Notes under the pieces: generated by a model
Seen by the model: the letters and a program-made list of their open reading frames with translations, nothing else
Databases searched by the model: none
Told to the model about the DNA's origin: nothing
Made by a program: the position numbers and the translations under genes
Assembly (NCBI GenBank): GCA_963853835.1
Contig: OY970835.1
Coordinates: 38,204,047-38,268,046 of the forward strand
Source: Calendula officinalis
Lineage: Eukaryota > Streptophyta > Magnoliopsida > Asterales > Asteraceae
Length of the DNA: 64,000 bases
Reading direction: 5' to 3'
Shown: positions 32,567 to 44,700 of the stretch, in pieces
Numbering within the stretch: the stretch's first letter is position 1
Layout: every line of letters starts with the position of its first letter

Positions 32567-33360
32567 TTGCAAGTTGATTGTCAAATTCAAATTCATCACT
32601 GGTGTTGGTGCTACTAATCATGATCCTCATATCAGTGATCTTTTAAAGGTACACATTTAGGAACTTTGACTACGACTTTTAATCTTCTAAAACTTAACTA
32701 ACTAAATAACTGAAACGCCCATGTCATCTACAGATCAGTTGGTAAACAAATAGAGTGTTTAAAATGGAAAATTAGAATATGATAATTGTTTATTTTGTTT
32801 TAGGCTGTTTTTGATCCTGATTACATTGTTACAATAGCGGAACTTTTGATTCTAGGAAGTGATCTGTCCCAATACATCAGGCAAGCCGGTTATGATTTAT
32901 AAGTCATTTATCCTTTAATTTTTAAGGTTATGGTTTTATATTCATTCTTTTAAATTAAAATTCAGTACTTTGTGATTTTGTTTATTAGAATTTTAAATTA
33001 TTAGAAATTGGCTAAAACTTGAACGTTTTATAATTCTATCTGCTTATTACAACTAATTATTTGATTCTTGATTATTTTTTCCTTCATATTGACTATATCG
33101 CCCATGAGAAAATCAAAGCAATGGACCAATTAATATTAAAAGCAAGATACCAACTGTACGATTGCAAATTAGTTATTGGAATTTAAGAGCAATGCTTCAA
33201 TAAGCAGATGCAAAGTTTCTTAAAATTACCAGCAACATGAAGTTTGCAATGAACGGTTGTATCCAAATATAGGAAGAGGTTGGAGAAGACAACTTTTCTA
33301 TCCATTTGCTCATGAAATATCTGGGCTACGAAAAGAGAGATCTTAGGGCAAGGTGAGCTT
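32567..33360 (+). pseudogene. Captured alpha-1,4-glucan (starch) phosphorylase fragment in H1
   Basis: Successive exon-like pieces match the C-terminal catalytic region of glycogen/starch phosphorylase in order. These are 'LIVKFKFITGVGATNHDP' (32574-32648), 'AVFDPDYIVTIAELLILGSD' with 'LSQYIR' (32804-32880), 'TSNMKFAMNGCI' (about 33228) and 'EEVGEDNF' (about 33271). A +1 shift leads into 'FAHEISGLRKERS*GK'. The intact family reads VVF-PDYNVSVAEMLIPGS-LSQHISTAG, TSNMKF-MNGC and EEVGEDNFFLFG, so the identification is sound. The piece is out of frame, has a stop, and lacks the glycine-rich HISTAG segment that normally joins the second and third parts. It cannot be functional. It retains introns, which indicates genomic-DNA capture. 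Confidence 0.85.
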
Positions 33361-33585
33361 GTGGCATAATGGACGGGTGGGTTAGGTAACCGAGTAACCG
33401 ACTAATGGGTCAAAATTTGGGTAGGATTAACCCTATACAATAAACACCTTTTGTAAAAACTTAGCTTGTCAAATATGATTTAAAATTTTCAAAAATTATC
33501 TAAGTTTTTTAAATAAGACGATTATGTAGGCTTTATGTATCAATTTTTATAAGCCACCCGTGATTTATCACGGGTTATAGGCTAG

Positions 33586-36091
33586 TATTCCTATTAAAAG
33601 AAAAGAATTTGAATCCATTTTTTCTTATTAATGCCACATTAGATGCTGACATGTAATGACATGTCACTCTCTTTATTTATGTCACTCTCTTTGACGTTTT
33701 CACGTTTTCACCTATTTATGGTTACATAAATCTTTTTTACCAGTGCGTCAGTAGGGGCATACGTCAATGTTGTCATGGATCACATGTCATTTGTTAATTT
33801 ATTTCATTTTTTAACAACCTTGATATTTATGGAATAAGGGTTTGTCAATTAATAGAAAATTCCCTTTTTATGTACTATTTTAATGTGTTCTAGAATTTTA
33901 GTATTTTTCATTTTTTTACTGTTTAGAAATAATTAACTAATTATCAAGCTACATGTACATGAAAAAAGGAACCAACTTTGGTGCACCATGTTTATTAAAA
34001 TGGTGATTGTAGAAAAGAACCAGCACTGAGAAAACTTTGGTTAATGGCCATATGCATTTTGATGAGGTATTAATTCCTAATAACGATAGACCCAAGAAGA
34101 AGGAAATGGGCAAATCACGTAATAATCAAATAATTTCGTTAGAAGGAAAGTAGAATATATACATATAGAGTAGGGGAGAGATGTTAGTAACATCTTTGTT
34201 GTCTATTGAATTGTATTGCCTCTTTTAGAGAGAGGGAAATTTCACTGTTCTATTGCATTTCATACTTTCAATTAATTTTCTTTAGATTCACTCTGTTACA
34301 ATTGTTTCTCTGTTGATTACCTTGAGGAACCCTTTCACATTTGCAATCCTTTATAAGTGTAGATTAACAAATTTCTATAAGCCACCCGTAATTTATCACG
34401 GGTTATAGGATAATCTAGGTTAAGAACAGACAAGGTTTGTATAATAAACGTCACCAGAAGAGTTTGTGGTTTGCACACTGTGACAACCCTCGAGAATGGG
34501 CCAAATTACCCGACCCTTTATTGTAATCGGGCACCGAAATGTGAAAGAAGTCGTTGATTAATAAAGTACGTTTATTATATAAGTCTAGCATAAAAATGTC
34601 ATTATGTGTTGATCATACACATTTTACTACACACACGTTATATGTGACAATAATCTAGGTTATAGCCCGTGAAAAAATCACGGGATGGTCAGTAATTTAG
34701 TTGAACGTAAGTAAGTGCTGTAAATATGCAATATGTTAAGTAATAAATTATGTAATAAACGTATGATATCCAACTAAATTGCAAATAATAATATATAAAT
34801 GAGGTTGTGGTGAGTAATCAATAACAAAATAACATACTCACATACATTAAAAAAAAGGATAATTCCAATGCAAAAACAATACATGATCATCAATATTTGA
34901 TGTTCGAACACAATAATGTAAGCTAACCTAAATTTCTAAATACTTCTTTGAAAACAACATTGGAAGTTTTATTTGTTACACAATTATGCTTATCTAGAAT
35001 TAATATTTTCAAACCTTGTCTGTGCTTTTAAAAAATTAAAAGTCACCCGTAATTTATCACTTGAAAAACGTAAAATATGGCTACCCGAAGTTTCATTCTA
35101 AAGGATACATTTAATGAGAAGATGCTGAGTGGATGGGTCATGCTCATCGCTTTTTACGTTTTTTTGTTGGTCTTATTCAAGTGAGTTTATAAATCATTTG
35201 TTTAGGGCTTCACTTTGTTTAGGTTAATTAATTTGATCACATTAATATATCTCTTTCACTAGCAAATTGTTCACCAAAAAAGTTAGTATAATAATTCTAT
35301 ATTGCATATATCTCTTAATGCTTGTAAGGTTTAAAAATGGGCGGTTCGGGCATGGTTGGTAACAGGTAAAAGTGATTTCTGGTCCATGGGTAACTTTTGT
35401 CGCAAACGGGTCAAAGTGAGTTCTTATTTTGAGTTTCCTGCAAAAGTCAAACATCTACACAACAAGAAGATTATACTGATTAATATTTGTGTATGCAAGT
35501 ATGTTTGTAGTGTTCTTGACCTAAAATGCAACCCTGTGGAAGTCCAGCAGTACTGCATCTAGACTTCTGTTGTGCAGACTTGTGGAAGTCAAACATCTAC
35601 ACGGTATTGTTTTATATTTATGTTATCCTTTTATTAATCAATTTTCCTACCTCTCTATTAAAACTAATATTTATTTCGTTATATTATTATGTATGTTTTT
35701 ATGTTTTCATTTGAAGGTAGAAGATGCCGTTGTGCTAGCAATGTCGCAACAACGTCCAAGTTTAGTTCGACAATCTATTCCAGGTGTGATATATAGCCTT
35801 AAAATTAAATGACACTTTTGTAACCTAATGTTTTTGCTAAGGGATCATGTGAGGTATGCAATTACTATTTACTTATAAATGTTTTGATTTAGGTTATGTA
35901 TCATCTCAAAAGGGTCAAGTCGTTTTTTAGCTAAATGAGTCGAACATCTCAAATGGGACATTCCTTGATTATTACTGAAGTACCCAATTTTTTGATGAAT
36001 AAAGTTTTTTATAAAAGTAAAAGATTATAAAATTATGACAATTTATGAAATTTTATAAGCCACCCGTGATTTATCACGGGTTATAGGCTAG
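33586..36091 (+). mobile_element. Helitron-like unit H2
   Basis: It starts immediately after the CTAG of H1 with TATTCCTATTAAAAG, the counterpart of the H1 5' end. It ends with the same hairpin and CTAG at 36088-36091. Its first 120 bases ('gaatttgaatccattttttc...', 'gccacattagatgctgacat') are nearly identical to those of H3. Inside are a degenerate forward 3' terminus (34384-34418, hairpin then CTAG), an inverted one (CTAG at 34655 followed by 'cccgtgaaaaaatcacggg'), and a half hairpin near 35043. H2 is thus itself a nest of older elements. An exon-like piece at 35717-35784 reads 'VEDAVVLAMSQQRPSLVRQS' between plausible splice sites. I do not recognise it. Confidence 0.75.
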
Positions 36092-38797
36092 TATTCCTAT
36101 TAAAAGAAAAGAATTTGAATCCATTTTTTCTTATTAATGCCACATTAGATGCTGACATGTAATGACATGTCACTCTCTTTGCTGCCACCTATTTATGGTC
36201 CCCACGTTTTCACTTTCTAAAGATATGGTAATGACTCAATCGTTGATGACTGGGATCGCTACATAGGCTGATTGTCTGCCAACTGTGATCATCATTCCAC
36301 GAAAATTATGCATAACTGATACAGTTTTTAGATCGTGAGGTTCAAACCCTAACTGCTCAAAAAACGTTTCCCTCTTCTCTCTGCCATATTAATAACAGGC
36401 AGAGATTAGGAATTCAAAATCAAAACCTTCATCCTCAAATTCTTTAAAGCCCGTTCATACTTGGATCAAGGTTTGTTTCCAATAGTTGTCAATCTAATTT
36501 ACATCTTTCGTCGATTAATTTTAATTAGGCTTTTTTCCTCTTTAAACTTCCATGAACGATTTAATTAGGGTTTTTGGCGTGACAATGTAGGTGTTGAGAA
36601 AGCTTTCTCACTCACCTTTTTTAGCAGAACTCAAAAAATATGAACTGTTACGATATCAATTTGAAAGGAGTTTCACATCATGGCGATATCAATAAAAAAA
36701 TATTTTTATTCCCTTTGATGAAATTTGGTCAAAACCTGAATTTTACAGAGAGTGGAATTTCACATCATGGCGATTCCATGGTTGTTATTTGTTTTTGTTT
36801 TTTTAAAGATTGAAATTTGAACATTTATGGGATTTCTTATTGAACTTCAAATAAAGATTCATTTTTATCGTAATGTGTATTCATCATTTTTATTCATATC
36901 ATATTTATTCATATGCAAGCAATGTATTTCTGACCAATTGTTGATTTAGTTGTTTCGAATTTCGATGTGCATGTAAAGTGATTGTAAATTTGCGAACCCA
37001 ATAATCAGATAATTTGATTTTAGTTAATTTCATATTTACTAAAATTAGTTTTGTTACTATATGTAGAGGCAGTGATCTTCTGGAGCCGGTAATGTGTGTG
37101 GTTCATCTCAAGTTCTCAACAAATACTATTGGTTTTAGTTTTACACTATTGAATACCGAAAAATCTTAATCTCCTTCTCACCAACGAATTGATGAGGTGA
37201 AGGTGATCAGAGATGAGTCATAATGGAGGTAGATAAAGTGCCTTATTTTCACCTTCCTTCAAGTTTCTTTGTATATTATTTTGTTTCTTTAGTCTTTTCA
37301 GAGACTCAGACTATGTGATAGCAAATGTGGGCCAAGCCTAAATGAAGTTGCTAAACACGACACTAACTCAACTTAGATGGGTGGGTCGACCCGAAACATT
37401 TGTTGTGCATTTTAGAACTCTGTAGGTTTTGCTGGTCACATTTGGACTAAAACCTTCAACTATTCCAACTTTTTTTATGTTTATCTTGAAAGTAAAAAAA
37501 AACACAACTGCCTATTTATTATTTCATGTTTATTAATTTTTACTGTTTGGTTATCTAATTTAATGAGTTGGGCTAACCTACGGAGGTCTTGCAGAAAATT
37601 GGTTGGTAGAAATCAGAATGAAATTTCGTGATGAGATTCATATCCTGAGATGCTCCTTTATACTATTGTTTCTTCTAAAACATTTGCTGATTGTACATAT
37701 CCGATTTAGTTATATCATGTTGGATAATTATCTTTTGTTAGGTTTTAGGGACAACCTGGGCAATATGTTAATGCTGGTGGGGTGCATGTACTGGTGCTCA
37801 AATGCAACGTATGTCAGGTCAAAGAATGGAGCATAAATCCAATAAATACCAAGGGCGAGCAGATCATATCAACTCTGAGAATGAAATATAGTGGTTTATG
37901 ACCAAAGCAGAGGGACAATGGAGATGGAACATTTAACATGTTTTATGAAGGAATGTAGTAATGCACTAACCGAAATACCTTTTTCTTGTATCGGTCAAAA
38001 CGGGTCGAGTCGGTTTGACCCGAAAAGACTTTCTCTTTGTTTGTTTATATAGGAAGTCAAAATCTTCTGACCTATGCAATTAGTGGTTTTTCATAATAAA
38101 AATTCAATTTCTCAATGTTTAATGACAATTAATTATTTGAGTACCACCTTTTTTTCATTACATATGATAGAATACATCTCATTTTTTACCTATTCTAAAT
38201 TCATATAACTGTTGCATCTATGATTGTGATATATAGATTTTGGCTGCTTATACTTGATCTCAGAGCTCACGCTCGTGAGGAAGATATGGAGGTAGGTTAT
38301 GAGGATAATCTTGCAACCCAGTCTTTTGAAGGTCTTGAACAAAGATTTTATCATGACATATTAAAACTCACCAGATAACAAAATGATGCGAAGGATGCAC
38401 AGAGAATGCACGCCATATAGAGGTTTGTAAGATATTTTTTTAACTTCTTTTAATGATAGATACCGGTTGAGTTGAGTCGACCCATTCATTTAATATGCAA
38501 TACAAAAAATTGATGACATTCGAGGTTGTAAAAAAAAATGATGATATGTTCGAGAATTAATAGTTTGTACTTCTTCTTCATTTTTTAACTTATAATGGTG
38601 ATTTATGGAGCATTATTGTTTGTTACTAAATTTGTATATCTATAGCTAATGTTTTCAAAAATATATAAAAATATTTGTTTGTTCCTTTCAATTATTTCAA
38701 AAGTACAAAATTTCAATGAATAAAGTATTTTTAAAAAACTAAAATATTAAGAAAATTTCTATAAGCCACCCGTGATTTATCACGGGTTATAGGCTAG
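36092..38797 (+). mobile_element. Helitron-like unit H3, with captured gene fragments
   Basis: It starts right after the CTAG of H2 with the same 5' sequence and ends at hairpin plus CTAG (38794-38797), followed by T. Between about 36340 and 38430 it contains exon-like pieces: a leader-like segment (36340-36475), a possible start 'MSHNGG' near 37213, pieces near 37750-37940 and a piece at 38264-38425. There is no Rep/helicase coding sequence. Confidence 0.75.
37740..38430 (+). pseudogene. Captured unidentified host-gene fragment in H3
   Basis: Readable pieces are 'GQPGQYVNAGG', then in a shifted frame 'QRMSGQRMEHKSNKYQGRAD' ending at a stop, 'TKAEGQWRWN', and in a separate exon-like block 'AHAREEDMEVGYEDNLATQS' followed by 'FEGLEQRFYHDILKL' and a TAA. 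The acidic 'EEDMEVGYED' and 'FEGLEQRF' blocks look like conserved parts of a plant protein of unknown function, which I cannot name with confidence. Stops and frameshifts rule out an intact protein. Confidence 0.5.
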
Positions 38798-38957
38798 TTT
38801 ATCAATAATTGAACTTCTAATTAGGAAAATACATTTAGAAAATGATACAGTATTTTCTATCTAGACTAAATTTTGTCTATTTCTTCGTTCAATCGAGTTT
38901 TTAAAACACTAGTTATAAGGAAAAAAAAGAAGATAAATGTATGAACATAATATAATA

Positions 38958-39272
38958 CTTCCTCCGATTCAAAATAAGTTATACAGTTTTCTTTTTGAGG
39001 TGATTTAAAATAAGTGATACACTTTAAAAAATTTATCTTATTTGACAAAAAGTAGTAGGACACACACCCATTAACTATATACTTTAACAAAGTGAATTGA
39101 CTCCTTTACTCTTACCTTTTACTTTTAAACATTATTAACTCCAATTTATTCAAAAAGTGTGGGACTTATTCCCCACTAAACATCCAATTAATCTTATTTA
39201 ATCATCTTTAGAATCTTTTGCCTCAAAAACCGTGAAACTCAAAGTGTATCACTTATTTTGAATCGGAGGAAG
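38958..39272. mobile_element. Stowaway-like MITE, family A copy 4
   Basis: TA-flanked; CTTCCTCCGATTCAAAATAA on the left, its inverse on the right. It lies about 160 bp beyond the last Helitron-like unit. Confidence 0.85.
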
Positions 39273-40300
39273 TATCAATAATCTACTCAACATTAGTAAT
39301 AAGATAATAATTTACCTTTTGCAAAACAATAATACACAAAATTGATAAATGATCGTGACAAAAGTATGTTGGTTGATGTGAAACAATTAACGAAAACATC
39401 CCACGGGTTCGTCATATTTTCTTTCAATTTCATATTATATTAATTAAAAACAATTACGGATTTAGACCTATATGCATATAGTGTTAAAGCTTCGTTCTTG
39501 AGATCGCGTTGTTTGCCGAAAGATAAAACATATAAGTACGACCAAATGCATCCGAAATTTTTGAAATTAACTAATATTTAATTTGGTATTTTGATAACAA
39601 AAATACCCTTTTTTTTAAACTTGCAAATTTTTTAAAGATATGGTTTCAATAAAGATGCTAATAAAAAAAATGGAGCTGCACCATGAAAAGTACTTTATTC
39701 ACTATACTAGAAAAGTTTTAAGAACAGATTGTATAAGAATATTAAAATATAAGTGGTAGAGTGCGAAATGGTTTTTGTGGTGTAGAAATCACTTCCAAAA
39801 AGAAAGTAATAGAAAGGAAAACGTTATTTGCAAGGGAAGCATTTGGCAAAAATAGCAGAAGTTGTTACGTTTAGCTTTTAGTTGTATATAAGTGTTTAAT
39901 AAAGTAGTTATAGTCGTATCTGAAAAATATAAAATGACATAAGATACTCGTACACAAAAGAAAAGGGTTAAATGAGGGTAGAAACATATCAAATGGTTTG
40001 TAGACTATGATCATGAGTTCGAGTCTCGTTGTAGATAAAATAATGTAAGTCTAGGAATAATTTAAAGAGTGTGTAACTGTATATTATGTTGTAAAAAAAA
40101 GGTAGAAACGTGATTATTGAAATATTTAAAATGCTCAGACTTTTTTTAATGTTAGAATGGAAGTGATTACAGATGTTCAAATTCAAAGTTAGTCCAGAAT
40201 CCTCATAATTGGTGAATTGATTATTCTTTTACCCAGTGTAACAAGCCAAAGTACACCGACAATGCCCATTGTACAAGCATCGATGCAGGAAAGGGAAAAG
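39273..40300. other. Intergenic with a SINE-like relic
   Basis: The stretch at about 39965-40100 contains 'gatcatgagttcgagtctcg' (B-box-like), 'ttgtagataaaataatgtaa' and an A-rich end. It resembles the segment at 45225-45335. About 39745-39800 carries 'ttttgtggtgtagaaatcac', a family C terminus. No gene is recognised. Confidence 0.35.
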
Positions 40301-41707
40301 CTGAAAGGTATAAGAGGTAATGCAAAAGGTACAATACACTTTTAGGCAAGATTTGGTTGCCCCAATGCTGATGCTTAAACTGAAGAACAACACAAATGGC
40401 ACAAGGATGAAACTAGAGACAAACAACTCAGATTACCAAACCATGATCATGTGCTCATGTGGGTCATACCTTTTACTAGATTTCAAAACATTCCATTCCC
40501 ACATTTACTTTGTATATAATAACGAAGAGATATAATTAAATCTTTTTTTTTTTTTTACTTATTTGATGAATATAAATGTCTAAATCAAAAGATGAGATTA
40601 TGAAAGAAAATTAATGGATTACACATGTATAAAATATTTTTATAGCATTTACTTTGTATAAACTTTTATATAATTGAAAGAGAGATGTTTATCTGGTTTG
40701 ACTAATTAAGTAACCTGATAACTTGATTAATTGACGTGACTATAATGTGCTAATGTAGTAAGTGTCATGTCATTTTTATTCCGAGCTAAAGCGTTTAGGT
40801 TATCTAGTTACCATTAGATTGTTAGCACGGTCCTCAAGTTATTAAATGACTCAAACGGGATGAAAAGTCATATTTTAATAACCAAATTGGGTATAAGTTT
40901 ATACACGGACTAAAAAACGAAAACATATATTTTTAACTACGTTTTATAGGTCAAAAACCATTGTTTCGGAACCTATTTTTCTATATGAATTTAAAAACGT
41001 TATTAATTAAATCATCTTCATTCACGTTTTGTCTAGATTACGTAATCAGAATCGGTACTCAAATTAGGACAATATTCAAACGAATCAATGCAAACAGTTA
41101 TACAACATTTAATGTACTGAATACTTAGGTACAATAATTAATGCAAGTGGTCCAACACGACCAAAGCAAGAAACAAAGAAGTTATCATCAACCGAAGCAA
41201 GTGGGCCCCACTTCATGTTTTAGCGCCATTTTATTATTTTCAAAAAAAAATCATTAACAGATTTGAATCTTCATAATCATATCATCAATTAAACCTAATT
41301 AGATAGTTAGTTTAAAGGATCTTTTAATTGGATTTATAATATTTACAATTAATCTCACTTACTTTAACTGAGATATTATGCATCTGTTATTCTTGAAACT
41401 TCCACATTAAACAGTAAGGTATAACAACAAATGCAAAAGGTACAACCTGACCAAGATGCTTCAGAGTTCAGACACCATTTTCTAGTCCCGATAATGATAC
41501 TTTAATTGAGGAATAACACAAAAGTATATAGATAAAGAAAAAAACAAAAAACTCAAATCACCAAAGTAATACATGTGGCCAAGTAGGTCCCTTATCTTTT
41601 TACTAATTGTCACTTTCTACCCTAAAAAAACATTCTTTTAACAGGCTTCCATCCCCATAAATCACAATCATATTCACTCAAAAACACCTTCTATCTCTTG
41701 CATTTTA
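40301..41707 (+). promoter_or_regulatory. Upstream region of the LRR receptor kinase, with internal duplication
   Basis: Two diverged copies of one segment occur: about 40302-40510 ('aaggtataagaggtaatgca', 'aatgcaaaaggtacaa', 'atgtgctcatgtgggtcata') and about 41416-41620 ('aaggtataacaacaaatgca', 'aatgcaaaaggtacaa', 'acatgtggccaagtaggtcc'). The second sits directly before the start codon, so the first looks like a duplicated promoter piece. Between them is AT-rich spacer. No clear TATA box was fixed. Confidence 0.45.
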
Positions 41708-44700
41708 ATGGGGTTTCTTAAAGTTTTAATCTTTGTATTGATTTCAGTTTCTTCATTAAAATGTAACAACAGCATTAGTGATAATGTTAATGATAATGAT
41801 GATGTTTTAGGACTAATAGCTTTCAAAGCAGGTATTATTGATTCATCATCTCATTTATCATCATGGAATCAAGATGATAACTCCCCGTGTTCTTGGAAAT
41901 TTATAACATGTAATCCAGCAACAGGAAGAGTAACCGAAGTGTCGCTAAATGGATTAAATCTGTCGGGAAAAATCGGTATTGGTCTCGAAAAGCTTCAAAA
42001 TTTACAGCTATTATCGTTATCTCATAACAACCTTACTGGCAACATTAATCCTCAATTAACACTCCTAAACAATCTTGAAAACCTTAATCTTTCACATAAC
42101 GGGCTTTCGGGTAACATCCCACCATCTTTAATCAATTCAGGCCGAATAAAGTTTCTTGACTTATCCAAAAACTCGTTATCGGGCCCGATTCCTGACGAGT
42201 TTTTATTAAGTTGTTCATCACTTCGAGTTTTTTCATTATCGGGTAACAATCTTTACGGGCCAATTCCTAGTTCAATTTCTCAATGTAGTACTCTAAACCA
42301 TCTTAATCTTTCTAGAAACCGGTTTTCGGGTAACCCGAATTTTGTTACGGGTCTTTGGTTGTTGACCCGGTTAAGAACACTGGATCTTTCACATAATGGG
42401 TTAACGGGTCGTGTACCGAAAGGTGTATTCGGGTTGCATTACTTAAAAGAGCTTTTTCTACAAGGAAATCGGTTTTCGGGCGGTTTGCCTAATGATTTAG
42501 GGTTATGTTTGCATTTAAAGAAGTTAGATTTAAGTAATAATTTGTTTACAGAATCAGTCCCTGATTCTTTTCAGGGCCTTTCTTCTTTAACTTATTTAAA
42601 TCTAGCTAATAATGTATTATCCGGTGATTTCCCGAAATGGGTCGGGATGTTAAATGGGTTGGAATATTTGGATTTTTCGGGCAACGGGCTGACCGGAATA
42701 CTCCCGAGTTCGATTGGTGGTTTGGGTTCATTGACTTATATTAGTCTTTCGGGCAATAGTTTAACGGGTGATATTCCTAAGTCGTTGATCTACTCGAGTA
42801 AGTTAACTGTGGTTAGGTTAAGAGGAAATGGGTTCAATGGTAGCATACCCGAGGGTTTATTTGAACTCGGGTTGACCCAGATGGATCTTTCAAGGAACCA
42901 ACTGACGGGTTCGATCCCACCCGGGTCGACCCGGATCTTTGAGACTCTTGAGTCTATGGATCTATCTGCAAACGGGCTAACGGGTGATATTCCAGCTGAA
43001 ATGGGGCTTTTTACTAAGTTGAGGTACTTGAATTTGTCATGGAATAATTTTGAGACAAGAATGCCCCTGCAACTTGGGTATTTTCACAATCTAACTGTTT
43101 TGGATTTAATAAATGGATCTTTTCACGGGTCAATCCCGGGTGATATATGCAATTCGGGTAGCCTTGAAATTCTGCAACTTGATCAGAATTCTTTAACAGG
43201 ATCGATACCTGCTGATATTGGAAAATGTTCATCTCTCTACTTGCTGTAAGTCTAATATCTTTATACTTAGAGTGGAAAATCGGGCAGGTCGGGCATGCTG
43301 GGTAACAGGTCAAAATGAGTATTTTTTGTTTATGGGTCAAAACGGGTCTGTTGGGTTGACCCAAAACACTTATTGTCCAATTTTCTTAAAAACAGCGTAT
43401 TAAATATGATTATAAATTATTACAATAATATAATATTTGAATCATTGATCTACCTGCTTGGCCCGTTCGACCCATTTGACCTGTTTCTTTTTAGCTAAAT
43501 TGTCAATTTTACCCGCTTGGCCCGTTCCCTTTTTAGCTCAATTTTTCGCCTTTACCCTTGTTAGAGATAAAATCTGACCCGTTTCGACTCATTCAAAAGT
43601 ATAATTTTACCTTAATTTATGATATATGCAGGAGTATGTCTCACAATGATTTAAGGGGATTCATTCCAAGATCAATGTCACTTTTGAAAAAACTCAAAAT
43701 TCTCAAATTAGACTCAAATGAGTTAAATGGTGAAATACCACAAGAATTAGGTGAACTGGAAAATCTGTTAGCAGTTAACATAACATACAACAGATTACAA
43801 GGAAGACTTCCAAATAAGGGCATATTCCCAAGCTTACAACCAAGTTCAATCGAGGGTAATTTGGGTATTTGCTCACCTTTCTTAAAAGGACCATGCAAAA
43901 TGGACGTCCCAAAGCCTTTAGTCCTCGACCCGTACGCGTACGGGAACCATCGAGGGGCAAAACCGTCAAAACACTCCAAACACCATAAATTTCTAAGTAT
44001 TTCAGTTATTATTGCTATATTAGCAGCTGTTTTGATCACAATTGGTGTACTTGTGATAAGCCTATTAAACATTTCAGCAAGAAAACGGTTGCAATTTGTT
44101 GGAAATGCCCTCGAAAGTTGCTCGAGTTCATCTCGGTCAACACGTGGATTATCAGTTGGGAAGTTAGTTTGGTTTGATTCCAAGATTGCCCCTGGTTGGG
44201 TTGTTAACCCTGAATCTTTACTAAACAAAGGAGCTGAGATTGGTAGGGGTATTTTCGGAACAGTTTACAAAGCTTCATTAGGAGAAGAAGGAAGATATCT
44301 TGCAATAAAAAAACTTGTTGTATCAAACATGGTTCAATATTACGAAGATTTTGATCAAGAAATTAGGGTTTTAGGTAAAGCAAGACACCCTAATCTTGTG
44401 TCACTAAAAGGGTATTACTGGACTCCTGAGTTACAGCTTTTAGTGACGGATTATGCACCTAACGGTAGCTTGCAAGACAAGCTACACTCACGGTCAACAA
44501 GTCAACGTCTTTCTTGGTCAACGCGGTTCAAAATCTTGTTAGGGGTTGCAAAAGGGCTGGCCCACTTGCACCATTCACCAATTGTGCACTACAATCTTAA
44601 ACCCACAAACATTCTTCTAGACGATGAATTCAACCCGAAAATATCGGATTTTGGATTAACGAGAATTTTAACGAAACTTGACAAACAAGTAATGAGTAAC

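Larger units (their letters stand above)
30528..33585 (+). mobile_element. Helitron-like unit H1, with captured gene fragments
   Basis: The 5' end reads TCTATATATTAAAAG directly after an A. The 3' end has a perfect 8-bp-stem hairpin (33556-33575, ACCCGTGA..TCACGGGT) 6 bases before CTAG (33582-33585), which is followed by T. These are the classic Helitron features: TC start, 3' hairpin, CTRR end, insertion between A and T, no target duplication. Just inside the 5' end, 'attaatgccacgttagatgc' is shared with units H2 and H3. No Rep/helicase protein is present, so the unit is non-autonomous. Its interior carries exon-like pieces of host genes. Confidence 0.8.

Noticed and set aside
34479..34640. 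Possible very short LTR element, TGTGACAACCC...TGTGACA
   Set aside because: The TG...CA ends are suggestive, but I found no target duplication, primer site or second LTR, so it was not annotated as an element.
39985..40060. Possible tRNA gene (B-box-like 'gagttcgagtctcg')
   Set aside because: No acceptor stem or anticodon arm pairs; better explained as a SINE relic.
43641..44228. 195-codon open frame on the minus strand
   Set aside because: It is the antisense shadow of the second exon of the LRR kinase.
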